Program-made: the position numbers and the translations under genes
In this document: positions 14,408 through 19,918 of the stretch, one piece after another
Numbering within the stretch: position 1 is the first letter of the stretch
How the letters are laid out: each line of letters starts with the position of its first letter
Virus record (IMG/VR): IMGVR_UViG_3300025769_000943
Location: 1-22,164 of that record
Source: a virus
DNA: 22,164 nt
Reading direction: 5' to 3' (one strand)
Notes under the pieces: model-generated
What the model was told of the DNA's origin: nothing
Seen by the model: only the letters and a program-made list of their open reading frames with translations
Database searches by the model: none

Positions 14408-14766
14408 AAACATTAGAAAACGAAAACTTAAAAGAACTAACAGAAAAAACATTAGACCTAATTGCTAAGACATCAGTAGAGTTAGGACACAGGGCAGATG
14501 CTAAAACAATGGCATCACTTGCAAAGATATTAGCTGAAGATTTACAAAAAGAAAATAGATTTAGAAGAATGTATTTTAATCAAATACAAGATTCTTTTTA
14601 TCAAGGAGTAAGGTTTTGTAATTTTGATCCTTTTCTTAATATAAGAACTTTCTATCGTTGGATAATAGAACACAAGAAAAGAATATCTGATGCAATTTAT
14701 AGGACTGAAACTTTGAAGCAGAAGAATGTAGAATTTTATCAACCACAATTAAAACAAATAAAATGA
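14404..14766 (+). CDS. Conserved-type helical early phage protein, unknown
   Basis: The 120-residue product is almost all helical. The N-terminal part 'LTEKTLDLIAKTSVELGHRADAKTMASLAKILAEDLQKEN' is followed by 'FRRMYFNQIQDSFYQGVRFCNFDPFLNIRTFYRWIIEHKKRI' (about 57-98). The second block, with the F-x-P-F-L-N-I-R-T-F-Y-R-W-I pattern, is one I associate with early genes of Bacteroidota phages, function unknown. It could bind DNA through the basic HKKRI region or act as a loader for the helicase. It starts in an ATGA overlap and ends in a 4-base overlap with the HTH_55 gene. Confidence 0.65.
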   Translation: MKTLENENLKELTEKTLDLIAKTSVELGHRADAKTMASLAKILAEDLQKENRFRRMYFNQIQDSFYQGVRFCNFDPFLNIRTFYRWIIEHKKRISDAIYRTETLKQKNVEFYQPQLKQIK

Positions 14767-15041
14767 AAACAATAACTATAACACAAGATGAAATTAAAAC
14801 TGCAACTGATGCAATTAAATGGCATCTTAAAAACTATGGACATATAACAACGTGGGAAGCTATAACTGAATATGGATATACAAGATTACCTGATGTTATA
14901 TATAAATTAAAAAAACAAGGTTATAATATACATACTACTGAAATAGTAAAAACTTCAAGATTTGGTATGAAAACAACTATAGCTAAATATCTATACTTTA
15001 AACCAAAACCACAATACGAACAAAAATTAATATGGGGGTAA
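14763..15041 (+). CDS. HTH_55-type winged helix-turn-helix protein
   Basis: The 92-residue product fits the small phage winged-helix family HTH_55. 'DAIKWHLKNYGHITTWEAITEYGYTRLPDVIYKLKKQGYNIHT' (about 16-58) gives helix 1, helix 2, the recognition helix (TRLPDVIYKLKKQG) and the start of the wing; the wing continues through 'TEIVKTSRFGMKTTIAKYLYF'. Members are thought to be transcription or replication regulators of phages, but their targets are not known. Overlaps of 4 and 10 bases with its neighbours place it in the middle of the replication operon. Confidence 0.8.
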   Translation: MKTITITQDEIKTATDAIKWHLKNYGHITTWEAITEYGYTRLPDVIYKLKKQGYNIHTTEIVKTSRFGMKTTIAKYLYFKPKPQYEQKLIWG

Positions 15042-15451
15042 AGAAACCTATAAGCAAACTAAAAAAAGAGTTAGACAAATGGTTTAGCTTATACATTAGA
15101 TTAAGAGAAGCTACTGATACAGGTGCAGCACAATGCTTTACTTGTGGTAAGGTTGCACATTATAAATCAGGAGGTATGCAATGTGGTCATTTTCAATCTC
15201 GTAGACATAATGCTACTAGATGGGATAATAAGAATTGTCAAGTACAATGTGTTAAGTGTAATATGTTTGGACAAGGAGAGCAGTATAAGTTTGGAATGTA
15301 TTTAGATGCTAAGTATGGACTAGGAACTTCTGAAGAATTAGAAATATTATCTAAACAACCTTTTAAAATTAGCAGGATTGATTATGTAAATTATATTAGT
15401 TATTACAAAGACATTGTTAATAAAATAAAAAAGGAAAAGAATATAGAGTAA
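15032..15451 (+). CDS. ninG: NinG family recombination protein (Rap-like nuclease)
   Basis: The 139-residue product has the NinG (lambda Rap) signature: 'KKELDKWFSLYIRLREATDTGAAQCFTCGK' at the N-terminus with C35-x2-C38, then 'GGMQCGHFQSRRHNATRWDNKNCQVQCVKCN' with Cys at 51, 69, 73 and 76 and an HNH-like arrangement around H53 and N68. NinG proteins are structure-specific endonucleases acting on recombination intermediates. With the NinB-like protein at 17925 the phage has both lambda ninR-type recombination functions, though in separate operons. It overlaps HTH_55 by 10 bases and ends the first early operon 9 bases before the next promoter. Confidence 0.88.
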   Translation: MGVKKPISKLKKELDKWFSLYIRLREATDTGAAQCFTCGKVAHYKSGGMQCGHFQSRRHNATRWDNKNCQVQCVKCNMFGQGEQYKFGMYLDAKYGLGTSEELEILSKQPFKISRIDYVNYISYYKDIVNKIKKEKNIE

Positions 15452-15460
15452 TTAATTTTC

Positions 15461-15468
15461 TATATTTG
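15461..15468 (+). promoter_or_regulatory. Host-type -7 promoter box before the sigma-factor operon
   Basis: TATATTTG at 15461-15468 is the same octamer as at 11972 and matches TAnnTTTG. It ends 3 bases before the ATG at 15472, so the RNA would start at or next to the start codon. No TTG lies at the usual -33 distance (the nearest upstream is at 15414-15416, 44 bases away), so the promoter may be weak or activated. Confidence 0.6.
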
Positions 15469-15471
15469 ATT

Positions 15472-15828
15472 ATGGAGAAACCAATATTTGCAAACACTAC
15501 ACATCAAATAGTTGTAAACGATTATTTAAACCTGATGTTATCATTTGTAAAAGAGATTTCTTCAGAAACAAAATATAATAATTTTAAAGAAGTATTGCAG
15601 GTTATTATAGAATATCATAATAGTTATGGTAAAGATGTAGATCAAGGTAATTGGGATGATTGGCTAACACTTATACCTTCACATACTTCAGTAATGGTAA
15701 ATGGATATTTTGCAGGAATACAAACAAAAAGAAATTTAGAAGCTATAAGAGCATACAAGCTATTACTAGACAATGCTTTAGAAATGGTTGTAAGAGATTT
15801 AAGAGATATAAAGAATAACAATGAATAA
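15472..15828 (+). CDS. Unknown early/middle protein, first gene of the sigma-factor operon
   Basis: I start at the ATG at 15472, giving 118 residues; the in-frame TTG at 15466 lies inside the promoter box. The product starts MEKPIFANTTHQIVVNDYLN and appears helical throughout, acidic in the middle (GKDVDQGNWDDWLTLIPSHTSVMVNGYFAGIQTK) with a basic-acidic helical end. I do not recognise a family. It overlaps the sigma-like gene by 8 bases, so the two are translationally coupled; an anti-sigma or co-factor role would fit the position but has no direct support. Confidence 0.6.
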   Translation: MEKPIFANTTHQIVVNDYLNLMLSFVKEISSETKYNNFKEVLQVIIEYHNSYGKDVDQGNWDDWLTLIPSHTSVMVNGYFAGIQTKRNLEAIRAYKLLLDNALEMVVRDLRDIKNNNE

Positions 15829-16384
15829 AATATATCAAGCAGTAGCAGATTGTAGAGAAACATTTGTAGAAATGTCATACACCTACTCGCAAGATATAAA
15901 TGAAATAGAAGAATGTGTACAAGAATGTCTTATGTATTTTCTGCAAATGAATCCTCAAGTCCTAAAAGATATATACAATAAAGATGGACAGAAAGGTTTA
16001 ATAAGATATGGTGCAGTAGTATTAAGAAGAAGTTTTACATCAGTAAGAAGTCCTTACTATTATAAGTACAAGAAATACTATACTAACTTAGATGCACAGG
16101 CAAGTAGTATAACATATGACATAACAGAAACAGGAGAAATGTCAAACGAGAAACATTTATACAATATACCTAATCCTGAAGAATACCAACAATGGCAAAA
16201 GCTAGAACTTATCGATAAGGCATTAGAAGATATATATTGGTACGATGCTTCGGTTTTTCGATTGTACTATTACGAGGGTAATACACTAACAGGTCTAGCA
16301 AAGAAAACAGGTATAAGTAGAAATAGCTTGTTCACGACTATAGACAAAGTAAGAGAATATCTAAAAGAAAAATTAGATGATTAA
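15821..16384 (+). CDS. RNA polymerase sigma-70/ECF-like factor
   Basis: The 187-residue product has the size and two-part layout of an ECF sigma factor. Residues about 5-75 form a helical block (YSQDINEIEECVQECLMYFLQM, then GAVVLRRSF) comparable with region 2, which binds polymerase and the -10 element. A Tyr/Lys-rich linker (78-120) follows, then a region 4-like domain (about 127-185) with 'LELIDKALEDIYWYDASVFRLYYYEGNTLTGLAKKTGISRNSLFTTIDKVREYLKEKL'. The helix-turn-helix at about 155-180 is clear, and 'VFRLYYYEGNTLTGLAKKTGIS' parallels the region 4 pattern. Region 2 is diverged, so a transcription factor with only the region 4 fold is an alternative. It sits in the operon preceding four late units that share a non-host promoter-like motif. 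Confidence 0.72.
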   Translation: MNKIYQAVADCRETFVEMSYTYSQDINEIEECVQECLMYFLQMNPQVLKDIYNKDGQKGLIRYGAVVLRRSFTSVRSPYYYKYKKYYTNLDAQASSITYDITETGEMSNEKHLYNIPNPEEYQQWQKLELIDKALEDIYWYDASVFRLYYYEGNTLTGLAKKTGISRNSLFTTIDKVREYLKEKLDD

Positions 16385-17021
16385 TATTACAAACGAAGAT
16401 AATATGGAGTTAATGTCAAGATATGAGGATAATCATTTTGACTTAGCAATAGTTGATCCACCTTATGGAATAAATGCAGACAAAAAAAATAGTGTTAAAA
16501 AATTACAATCAAATAAATCAAGTGCTTTAAGTAAAGATTATGGAAATCAAGAATGGGATTTTGATATTCCAGATGATAATTATTTTAAACAATTAAAAAG
16601 AGTTAGTAAAAAACAAATAGTTTGGGGAGCTAATTTTTTTAATCTACGAGGTGGAATGTTATATTGGCATAAAAGAGTTACAATGCCAACTTATAGCCAA
16701 GGAGAATTGGCTTGGTTGTCTTGGTTAAAAAAAGTTGATTTTGTTGATATTGCATGGCATGGTATGATTCAGCATGATATGAAAAACAAAGAGATAAGAA
16801 TACACCCAACACAAAAACCAGTAAAACTTTATGAATGGTTACTTATGAACTACGCAAAAGAAGGAGATAAGATTTTAGATACACATCTTGGAAGTGGCTC
16901 AATAGCAATAGCTTGTCATAACTTAGGTTACGACCTTACTGCTTGTGAGCTTGACAAAGAATATTATGATGCAGCTATAAAAAGATTAAATGAACATACT
17001 GCACAACTAAGAATATTATGA
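16377..17021 (+). CDS. Orphan DNA N-methyltransferase (N6-adenine or N4-cytosine type)
   Basis: The 214-residue product holds the catalytic motif DPPY at 27-30 near the N-terminus and the AdoMet-binding motif DTHLGSGS at 168-175 near the C-terminus, the permuted order of beta-class amino-methyltransferases. HPTQKP at 143-148 is the usual motif between them. DPPY is typical of N6-adenine enzymes. No restriction gene is adjacent, so it is probably an orphan enzyme protecting phage DNA against host restriction or marking it for regulation. The recognition site cannot be read from sequence. It overlaps the sigma-like gene by 8 bases and the next gene by 4. Confidence 0.9.
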   Translation: MINITNEDNMELMSRYEDNHFDLAIVDPPYGINADKKNSVKKLQSNKSSALSKDYGNQEWDFDIPDDNYFKQLKRVSKKQIVWGANFFNLRGGMLYWHKRVTMPTYSQGELAWLSWLKKVDFVDIAWHGMIQHDMKNKEIRIHPTQKPVKLYEWLLMNYAKEGDKILDTHLGSGSIAIACHNLGYDLTACELDKEYYDAAIKRLNEHTAQLRIL

Positions 17022-17416
17022 GTAATTTTTTTGTTAAAAACGAGGTGTATGAAGAACGTATAGCATTATGTAGAGAGTGTGTATATTACTTTAAACCTAC
17101 AGGTACTTGTAAGGTATGTCTTTGTTTTATGAAAGTAAAAGCTAGAATAGGAATTATGGAATGTCCTCAGAAGTATTGGAGTAAAACAACAGAAGTAGAA
17201 AGACCTGATGATATACCTGAAGAATTAATAGAAGAATGTCTTTTAATTTGGGATGATATAAAGACAGGAGTAGCAAAAAACGTAACAGTAAAAAAGAAAA
17301 TGGTCGAACTGTACAACACAATATATGGTACTAGATACAAACCTACTAGTAATTGTGGTACTTGTCTAAACAACTGTTTTCAAGGAATTAAACAAATAAA
17401 AGAAAAATATGGATAA
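17018..17416 (+). CDS. Cys-rich zinc-binding phage protein (DUF6171-like)
   Basis: This encodes 132 residues. The N-terminal 55 contain 'ALCRECVYYFKPTGTCKVCLCFMKVKARIGIMECPQKYW', with Cys at spacings that suit one zinc site (C-x2-C ... C-x2-C-x-C ... CP), as in DUF6171-like phage proteins. A helical middle (about 65-105) leads to a second Cys cluster, 'TSNCGTCLNNCFQG'. The second cluster could be a separate zinc knuckle. Function is unknown; such proteins are usually early. It starts in an ATGA overlap with the methyltransferase and ends overlapping the DUF3310 gene by 8 bases. Confidence 0.65.
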   Translation: MSNFFVKNEVYEERIALCRECVYYFKPTGTCKVCLCFMKVKARIGIMECPQKYWSKTTEVERPDDIPEELIEECLLIWDDIKTGVAKNVTVKKKMVELYNTIYGTRYKPTSNCGTCLNNCFQGIKQIKEKYG

Positions 17417-17627
17417 AAGAATACCTGATTATTATATAGGAAAGAATTATAAATACGAAGCTAGGAAAGTTGTATCTGATTGGGAACTTTCTTACAATGT
17501 GGGAAACGCAGTAACTTATTTGTTAAGGGCAAATTTTAAGCATAATAGACCTGAAGAATGTATAAAGAAAGCTATTGCACATTTGGAGTTTGAGTTAGAT
17601 GATTTAAAACTAAATAAGGGAGAGTAG
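17409..17627 (+). CDS. DUF3310 family protein (T7 gp1.7-like)
   Basis: The 72-residue product shows the DUF3310 pattern: 'IPDYYIGKNYKYEARKVVSDWELSYNVGNAVTYLLRANFKHNRPEECIKKAIAHLEFELDDL'. Key features are W25 followed by the GNAVTYLLR motif (32-40) and the Lys-Ala-helix with 'HLEFEL'. In T7 the related gp1.7 is a nucleotide kinase-like protein; small DUF3310 members such as this keep only the core, and their activity is not established. It is the last gene before the stem-loop region at 17615-17680. Confidence 0.8.
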   Translation: MDKRIPDYYIGKNYKYEARKVVSDWELSYNVGNAVTYLLRANFKHNRPEECIKKAIAHLEFELDDLKLNKGE

Positions 17628-17680
17628 GCATATTGCCACTAATAATATATTAAATGTTTTTTTACTCTCCTTTATTTTTA
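17615..17680 (+). terminator. Long-stem RNA structure with inner hairpin, possible terminator
   Basis: TAAGGGAGAGTA (17615-17626) pairs with TACTCTCCTTTA (17663-17674): 12 pairs, one of them G-U, enclosing 36 bases. The loop contains a small hairpin, GGCA-TAT-TGCC (17627-17637). The right arm is followed by TTTTTA, so an intrinsic terminator is possible, though the enclosed loop is longer than usual and the arm overlaps the DUF3310 stop codon. It lies in the only gap of the middle operon (64 bases), so it may instead be a processing or regulatory structure. Confidence 0.5.
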
Positions 17681-17691
17681 AACTAAATACT

Positions 17692-17925
17692 ATGTTAAAA
17701 TATCAATGTAATGAATGTGGTAATACTAAGGACTTAGCTAAAGCTACATTAGAAGTAGTGGGTGGTAAAGTTAGAACTCGTGAGGCACAATGTGAATGTG
17801 GAGAATATATGCAGGAGATAGCTAAAGAGTTTGGTGGCTTTCCAAGTATAAGAAGAACAGAACCATCACTAAGTAAAAGAAAAGATAGAATGTGGAAAGA
17901 AACTAAAGAGAAGTTTACAAGCTAA
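17692..17925 (+). CDS. Small zinc-ribbon protein of phage type
   Basis: The 77-residue product starts 'LKYQCNECGNTKDLAKATLEVVGGKVRTREAQCECGEYMQEI': C-x2-C and C-x-C pairs (C6, C9, C34, C36) form a four-Cys zinc ribbon over about residues 3-45. The rest is basic (SIRRTEPSLSKRKDRMWKETKEKF), suiting RNA or DNA contact. The leader contains TTAAACTAA (17679-17687), the same nonamer as in late-promoter copy 4 but without a -10 box. The gene ends in a TAATG overlap with the NinB-like gene. Confidence 0.7.
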   Translation: MLKYQCNECGNTKDLAKATLEVVGGKVRTREAQCECGEYMQEIAKEFGGFPSIRRTEPSLSKRKDRMWKETKEKFTS

Positions 17926-18308
17926 TGAAATTTGTAATTCACGATAAAAAAGATAAGATGCAATTAGTAAACTATTTAAAAGATATGGAAAGTCCATATA
18001 CTGTAGAGGTTAAGAAACACAGAAACACAAGATCAAACGTACAGAACAATTACTATTGGAAATGTATAGTACAAGTATTAGCTGAAGAATTGGGCTACTT
18101 TAATGATGAAATTCATGATATTTTAAGGGCTAAGTTTCTGAATGAATGGGAAATGATAGAGATAAACAATAACAAAATAGGACTAAACAAAATAGTAAGT
18201 ACAACATCTTTAAATACTAAAGAGTTTGAGAATTATACAGAAAAGATTAGAATATGGGCATTGTCTGATCTAGGGATAAGATTAATGCTACCAAACGAAT
18301 ACCAATAA
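17925..18308 (+). CDS. ninB: NinB-like recombination protein
   Basis: The 127-residue product resembles the NinB family: 'VEVKKHRNTRSNVQNNYYWKCIVQVLAEELGYFNDEIHDILRAKFL' (about 28-72) carries the R-S-x2-Q-N-x-Y-Y-W signature, and 'VSTTSLNTKEFENYTEKIRIWALSDLGIRLMLPNEY' closes the domain. Lambda NinB (Orf) binds single-stranded DNA and acts with host recombination proteins in place of RecFOR. The N-terminal half is slightly diverged, so I hold the name below certainty. It is the last gene before the terminase unit, and its final codons contain the upstream half of late-promoter copy 3. Confidence 0.8.
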   Translation: MKFVIHDKKDKMQLVNYLKDMESPYTVEVKKHRNTRSNVQNNYYWKCIVQVLAEELGYFNDEIHDILRAKFLNEWEMIEINNNKIGLNKIVSTTSLNTKEFENYTEKIRIWALSDLGIRLMLPNEYQ

Positions 18309-18321
18309 TTTCTATTATATA
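18291..18321 (+). promoter_or_regulatory. Candidate phage late promoter, copy 3 (terminase unit)
   Basis: CCAAACGAA (18291-18299, inside the ninB end) is followed by TTCTATTATATA (18310-18321); AAAC and TATTATATA are 16 bases apart, as in copies 1 and 2. Here the -10 side forms a perfect 18-base palindrome (18310-18327), not seen at the other copies. The terS ATG lies 30 bases downstream. Confidence 0.65.
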
Positions 18322-18351
18322 ATAGAATTGAATAATCAATTTAAATCAATT

Positions 18352-18621
18352 ATGGACAAGAGAATAAACAATGGTGGTAAAAGAGAGGGTGCAGGTCGTA
18401 AAAGTAAAGCAGAAGAACAAAAGCTAATAGAGAACTTAACACCTATGAACCCTGATGCTCTAAAGTCATTAGAGATAGGTTTAAAGAATAAAGAACAATG
18501 GGCAGTAAAGTTATTCTTTGAATACTTTTATGGTAAACCACAACAAAGAGTTGATGTAACGAGTAATAGCGAAACATTAAACATACCAATAATAAACTTC
18601 GTTGAATCCGAAACTGAATAA
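18352..18621 (+). CDS. terS: Terminase small subunit
   Basis: I start at the ATG at 18352 (89 residues, MDKRINNGGKREGAGRKSKA). The alternative TTG at 18328 would lie directly after the -10 box and partly in the palindrome. The product has the basic GGKREGAGRKSK motif and a helical part 'LKSLEIGLKNKEQWAVKLFFEYFYGKPQQRVD', both typical of small terminase subunits in Bacteroidota phages. It binds packaging-start DNA and recruits the large subunit. Its last 20 bases overlap the large subunit gene, which uses a TTG start. Confidence 0.82.
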   Translation: MDKRINNGGKREGAGRKSKAEEQKLIENLTPMNPDALKSLEIGLKNKEQWAVKLFFEYFYGKPQQRVDVTSNSETLNIPIINFVESETE

Positions 18622-19810
18622 AAAGTATAGTGCATTATTTTCTTCTGACTGTAGGTATTATATAATTACAGGTGGGCGAGGATCAGGTAAGTCCTATGCA
18701 GTTACAGTATTCTTAACACTACTTACTATGTCGCAAGGTGTAAGAGTATTGTTTACAAGATATACTATGGTTTCTGCTCACTTATCTATTATACCTGAGT
18801 TTTTAGAAAAGATAGGTATATTAGGTTTAGATACAATCTTTAGTATAAACAAATCAGAAGTAGTCAATACATCTACAAAGAGTGATATACTATTTAGAGG
18901 TATTAAGACATCATCAGGTAATCAAACTGCTTCTCTTAAATCTTTACAAGGTATTAACTGTTGGGTACTTGATGAAGCTGAAGAACTTATTGATGAGAAT
19001 ATATTTGACACTATAGACCTTAGTATTAGAGAAAAGAAAGTACAAAATAGAATCATCTTAGTATTAAACCCTGTAACTAAAGAACATTGGATATATAAAC
19101 GATTCTTTGAGGAGAGAGGTGTTTTAAGTGGATTTAACGGCATTAAGGACAATGTGTGCTATATACACTCTACGTATTTAGATAATAAAGCTAACCTATC
19201 TAAAAGTTTCTTAGAAAGGATTTATAGAATTAAAAGCACTAACATTAAGAAGTATCAACACAAAATCTTAGGTGGTTGGTTAGATAAAGCTGAAGGGGTT
19301 GTATTTGAGAACTGGACAATAGGAGAATTTAATCCTGATAACTTACAGACATCTTGTGGTATGGACTTTGGGTTTTCTGTTGATCCTGATTCACTAACAG
19401 AAGTAGCTATAGATAAAAAGAAAATGAAGATATATATTAGAGAGCATATATATCGTAATGGTTTAAAATCACACGAGTTAGCTAAGATAATATTAGAGAA
19501 GGTAGAAAACAAGCTAATTATAGCAGATAGTGCAGAACCAAGATTAATAGAAGATTTAAGACACTTAGGAGTAAACATAAAACCTGTAAAGAAAGGAACT
19601 ATAGAAAGTGGTGTAACTCGTATGCAAGATTATCAGTTAGTAGTTACTTCTGAATCAACAAACATAATCAAAGAGTTAAACAATTATGTCTATGCAGACA
19701 AAGGTAGTAAGTTATATGTAGATAGCTATAACCACGCAATAGATGGTATAAGATATAACGTAATATATCACTTAGACAATCCTAATGCAGGTAGATATTT
19801 CGTACAATAA
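18602..19810 (+). CDS. terL: Terminase large subunit (ATPase/nuclease)
   Basis: The 402-residue product carries the packaging-ATPase motifs and the RNase H-like nuclease. Walker A is GGRGSGKS (24-31), Walker B WVLDEAEE (121-128), and the coupling motif 'LNPVTKEHW' is at about 155. Nuclease acidic residues appear in 'GMDFGFSVDPDSL' (D255), 'IIADSAEPRLIEDLR' (D309) and 'YNHAIDGIRY' (D381). It is a Terminase_3/PBSX-type enzyme that powers DNA translocation through the portal and cuts the concatemer. The start is TTG at 18602: a stop lies in frame at 18593-18595, and the first in-frame ATG (residue 43) would delete Walker A. The overlap with terS suggests coupling. Confidence 0.95.
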   Translation: MNPKLNKKYSALFSSDCRYYIITGGRGSGKSYAVTVFLTLLTMSQGVRVLFTRYTMVSAHLSIIPEFLEKIGILGLDTIFSINKSEVVNTSTKSDILFRGIKTSSGNQTASLKSLQGINCWVLDEAEELIDENIFDTIDLSIREKKVQNRIILVLNPVTKEHWIYKRFFEERGVLSGFNGIKDNVCYIHSTYLDNKANLSKSFLERIYRIKSTNIKKYQHKILGGWLDKAEGVVFENWTIGEFNPDNLQTSCGMDFGFSVDPDSLTEVAIDKKKMKIYIREHIYRNGLKSHELAKIILEKVENKLIIADSAEPRLIEDLRHLGVNIKPVKKGTIESGVTRMQDYQLVVTSESTNIIKELNNYVYADKGSKLYVDSYNHAIDGIRYNVIYHLDNPNAGRYFVQ

Positions 19811-19812
19811 GA

Positions 19813-19842
19813 AAAGGTGCAACTCCGAAGAATTACACCTTT
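19813..19842 (+). terminator. Weak hairpin after terL, possible terminator
   Basis: AAAGGTG (19813-19819) and CACCTTT (19836-19842) pair over 7 bases around a 16-base loop, just after the terL stop. No T-run follows directly (GAAAAACAAAAACTTTTT), so termination would be weak. The 108-base gap to the next gene also holds late-promoter copy 4. Confidence 0.4.
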
Positions 19843-19884
19843 GAAAAACAAAAACTTTTTGAAAACTCGGCAAACATAACGATT

Positions 19885-19916
19885 TTAAACTAAATAACAA
19901 ATAATTCTATTATATA
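19885..19916 (+). promoter_or_regulatory. Candidate phage late promoter, copy 4 (tail unit)
   Basis: TTAAACTAA (19885-19893) and TTCTATTATATA (19905-19916) repeat the late motif with a 17-base gap between AAAC and TATTATATA, one more than in the other copies. The box ends only 2 bases before the ATG at 19919, so transcription from it would give a leaderless mRNA. That fits best if the -10 hexamer is TATTAT (19908-19913). Confidence 0.65.
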
Positions 19917-19918
19917 TT

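Noticed and set aside
15123-15305. 60-codon forward ORF inside ninG
   Set aside because: It is another frame of a well-supported gene with a Cys/HNH signature and has no protein-like pattern of its own.
17679-17687. TTAAACTAA before the 17692 gene as a fifth late promoter
   Set aside because: It matches the upstream box of copy 4, but the ATG at 17692 comes only 4 bases later and no TATTATATA lies 16-17 bases downstream.
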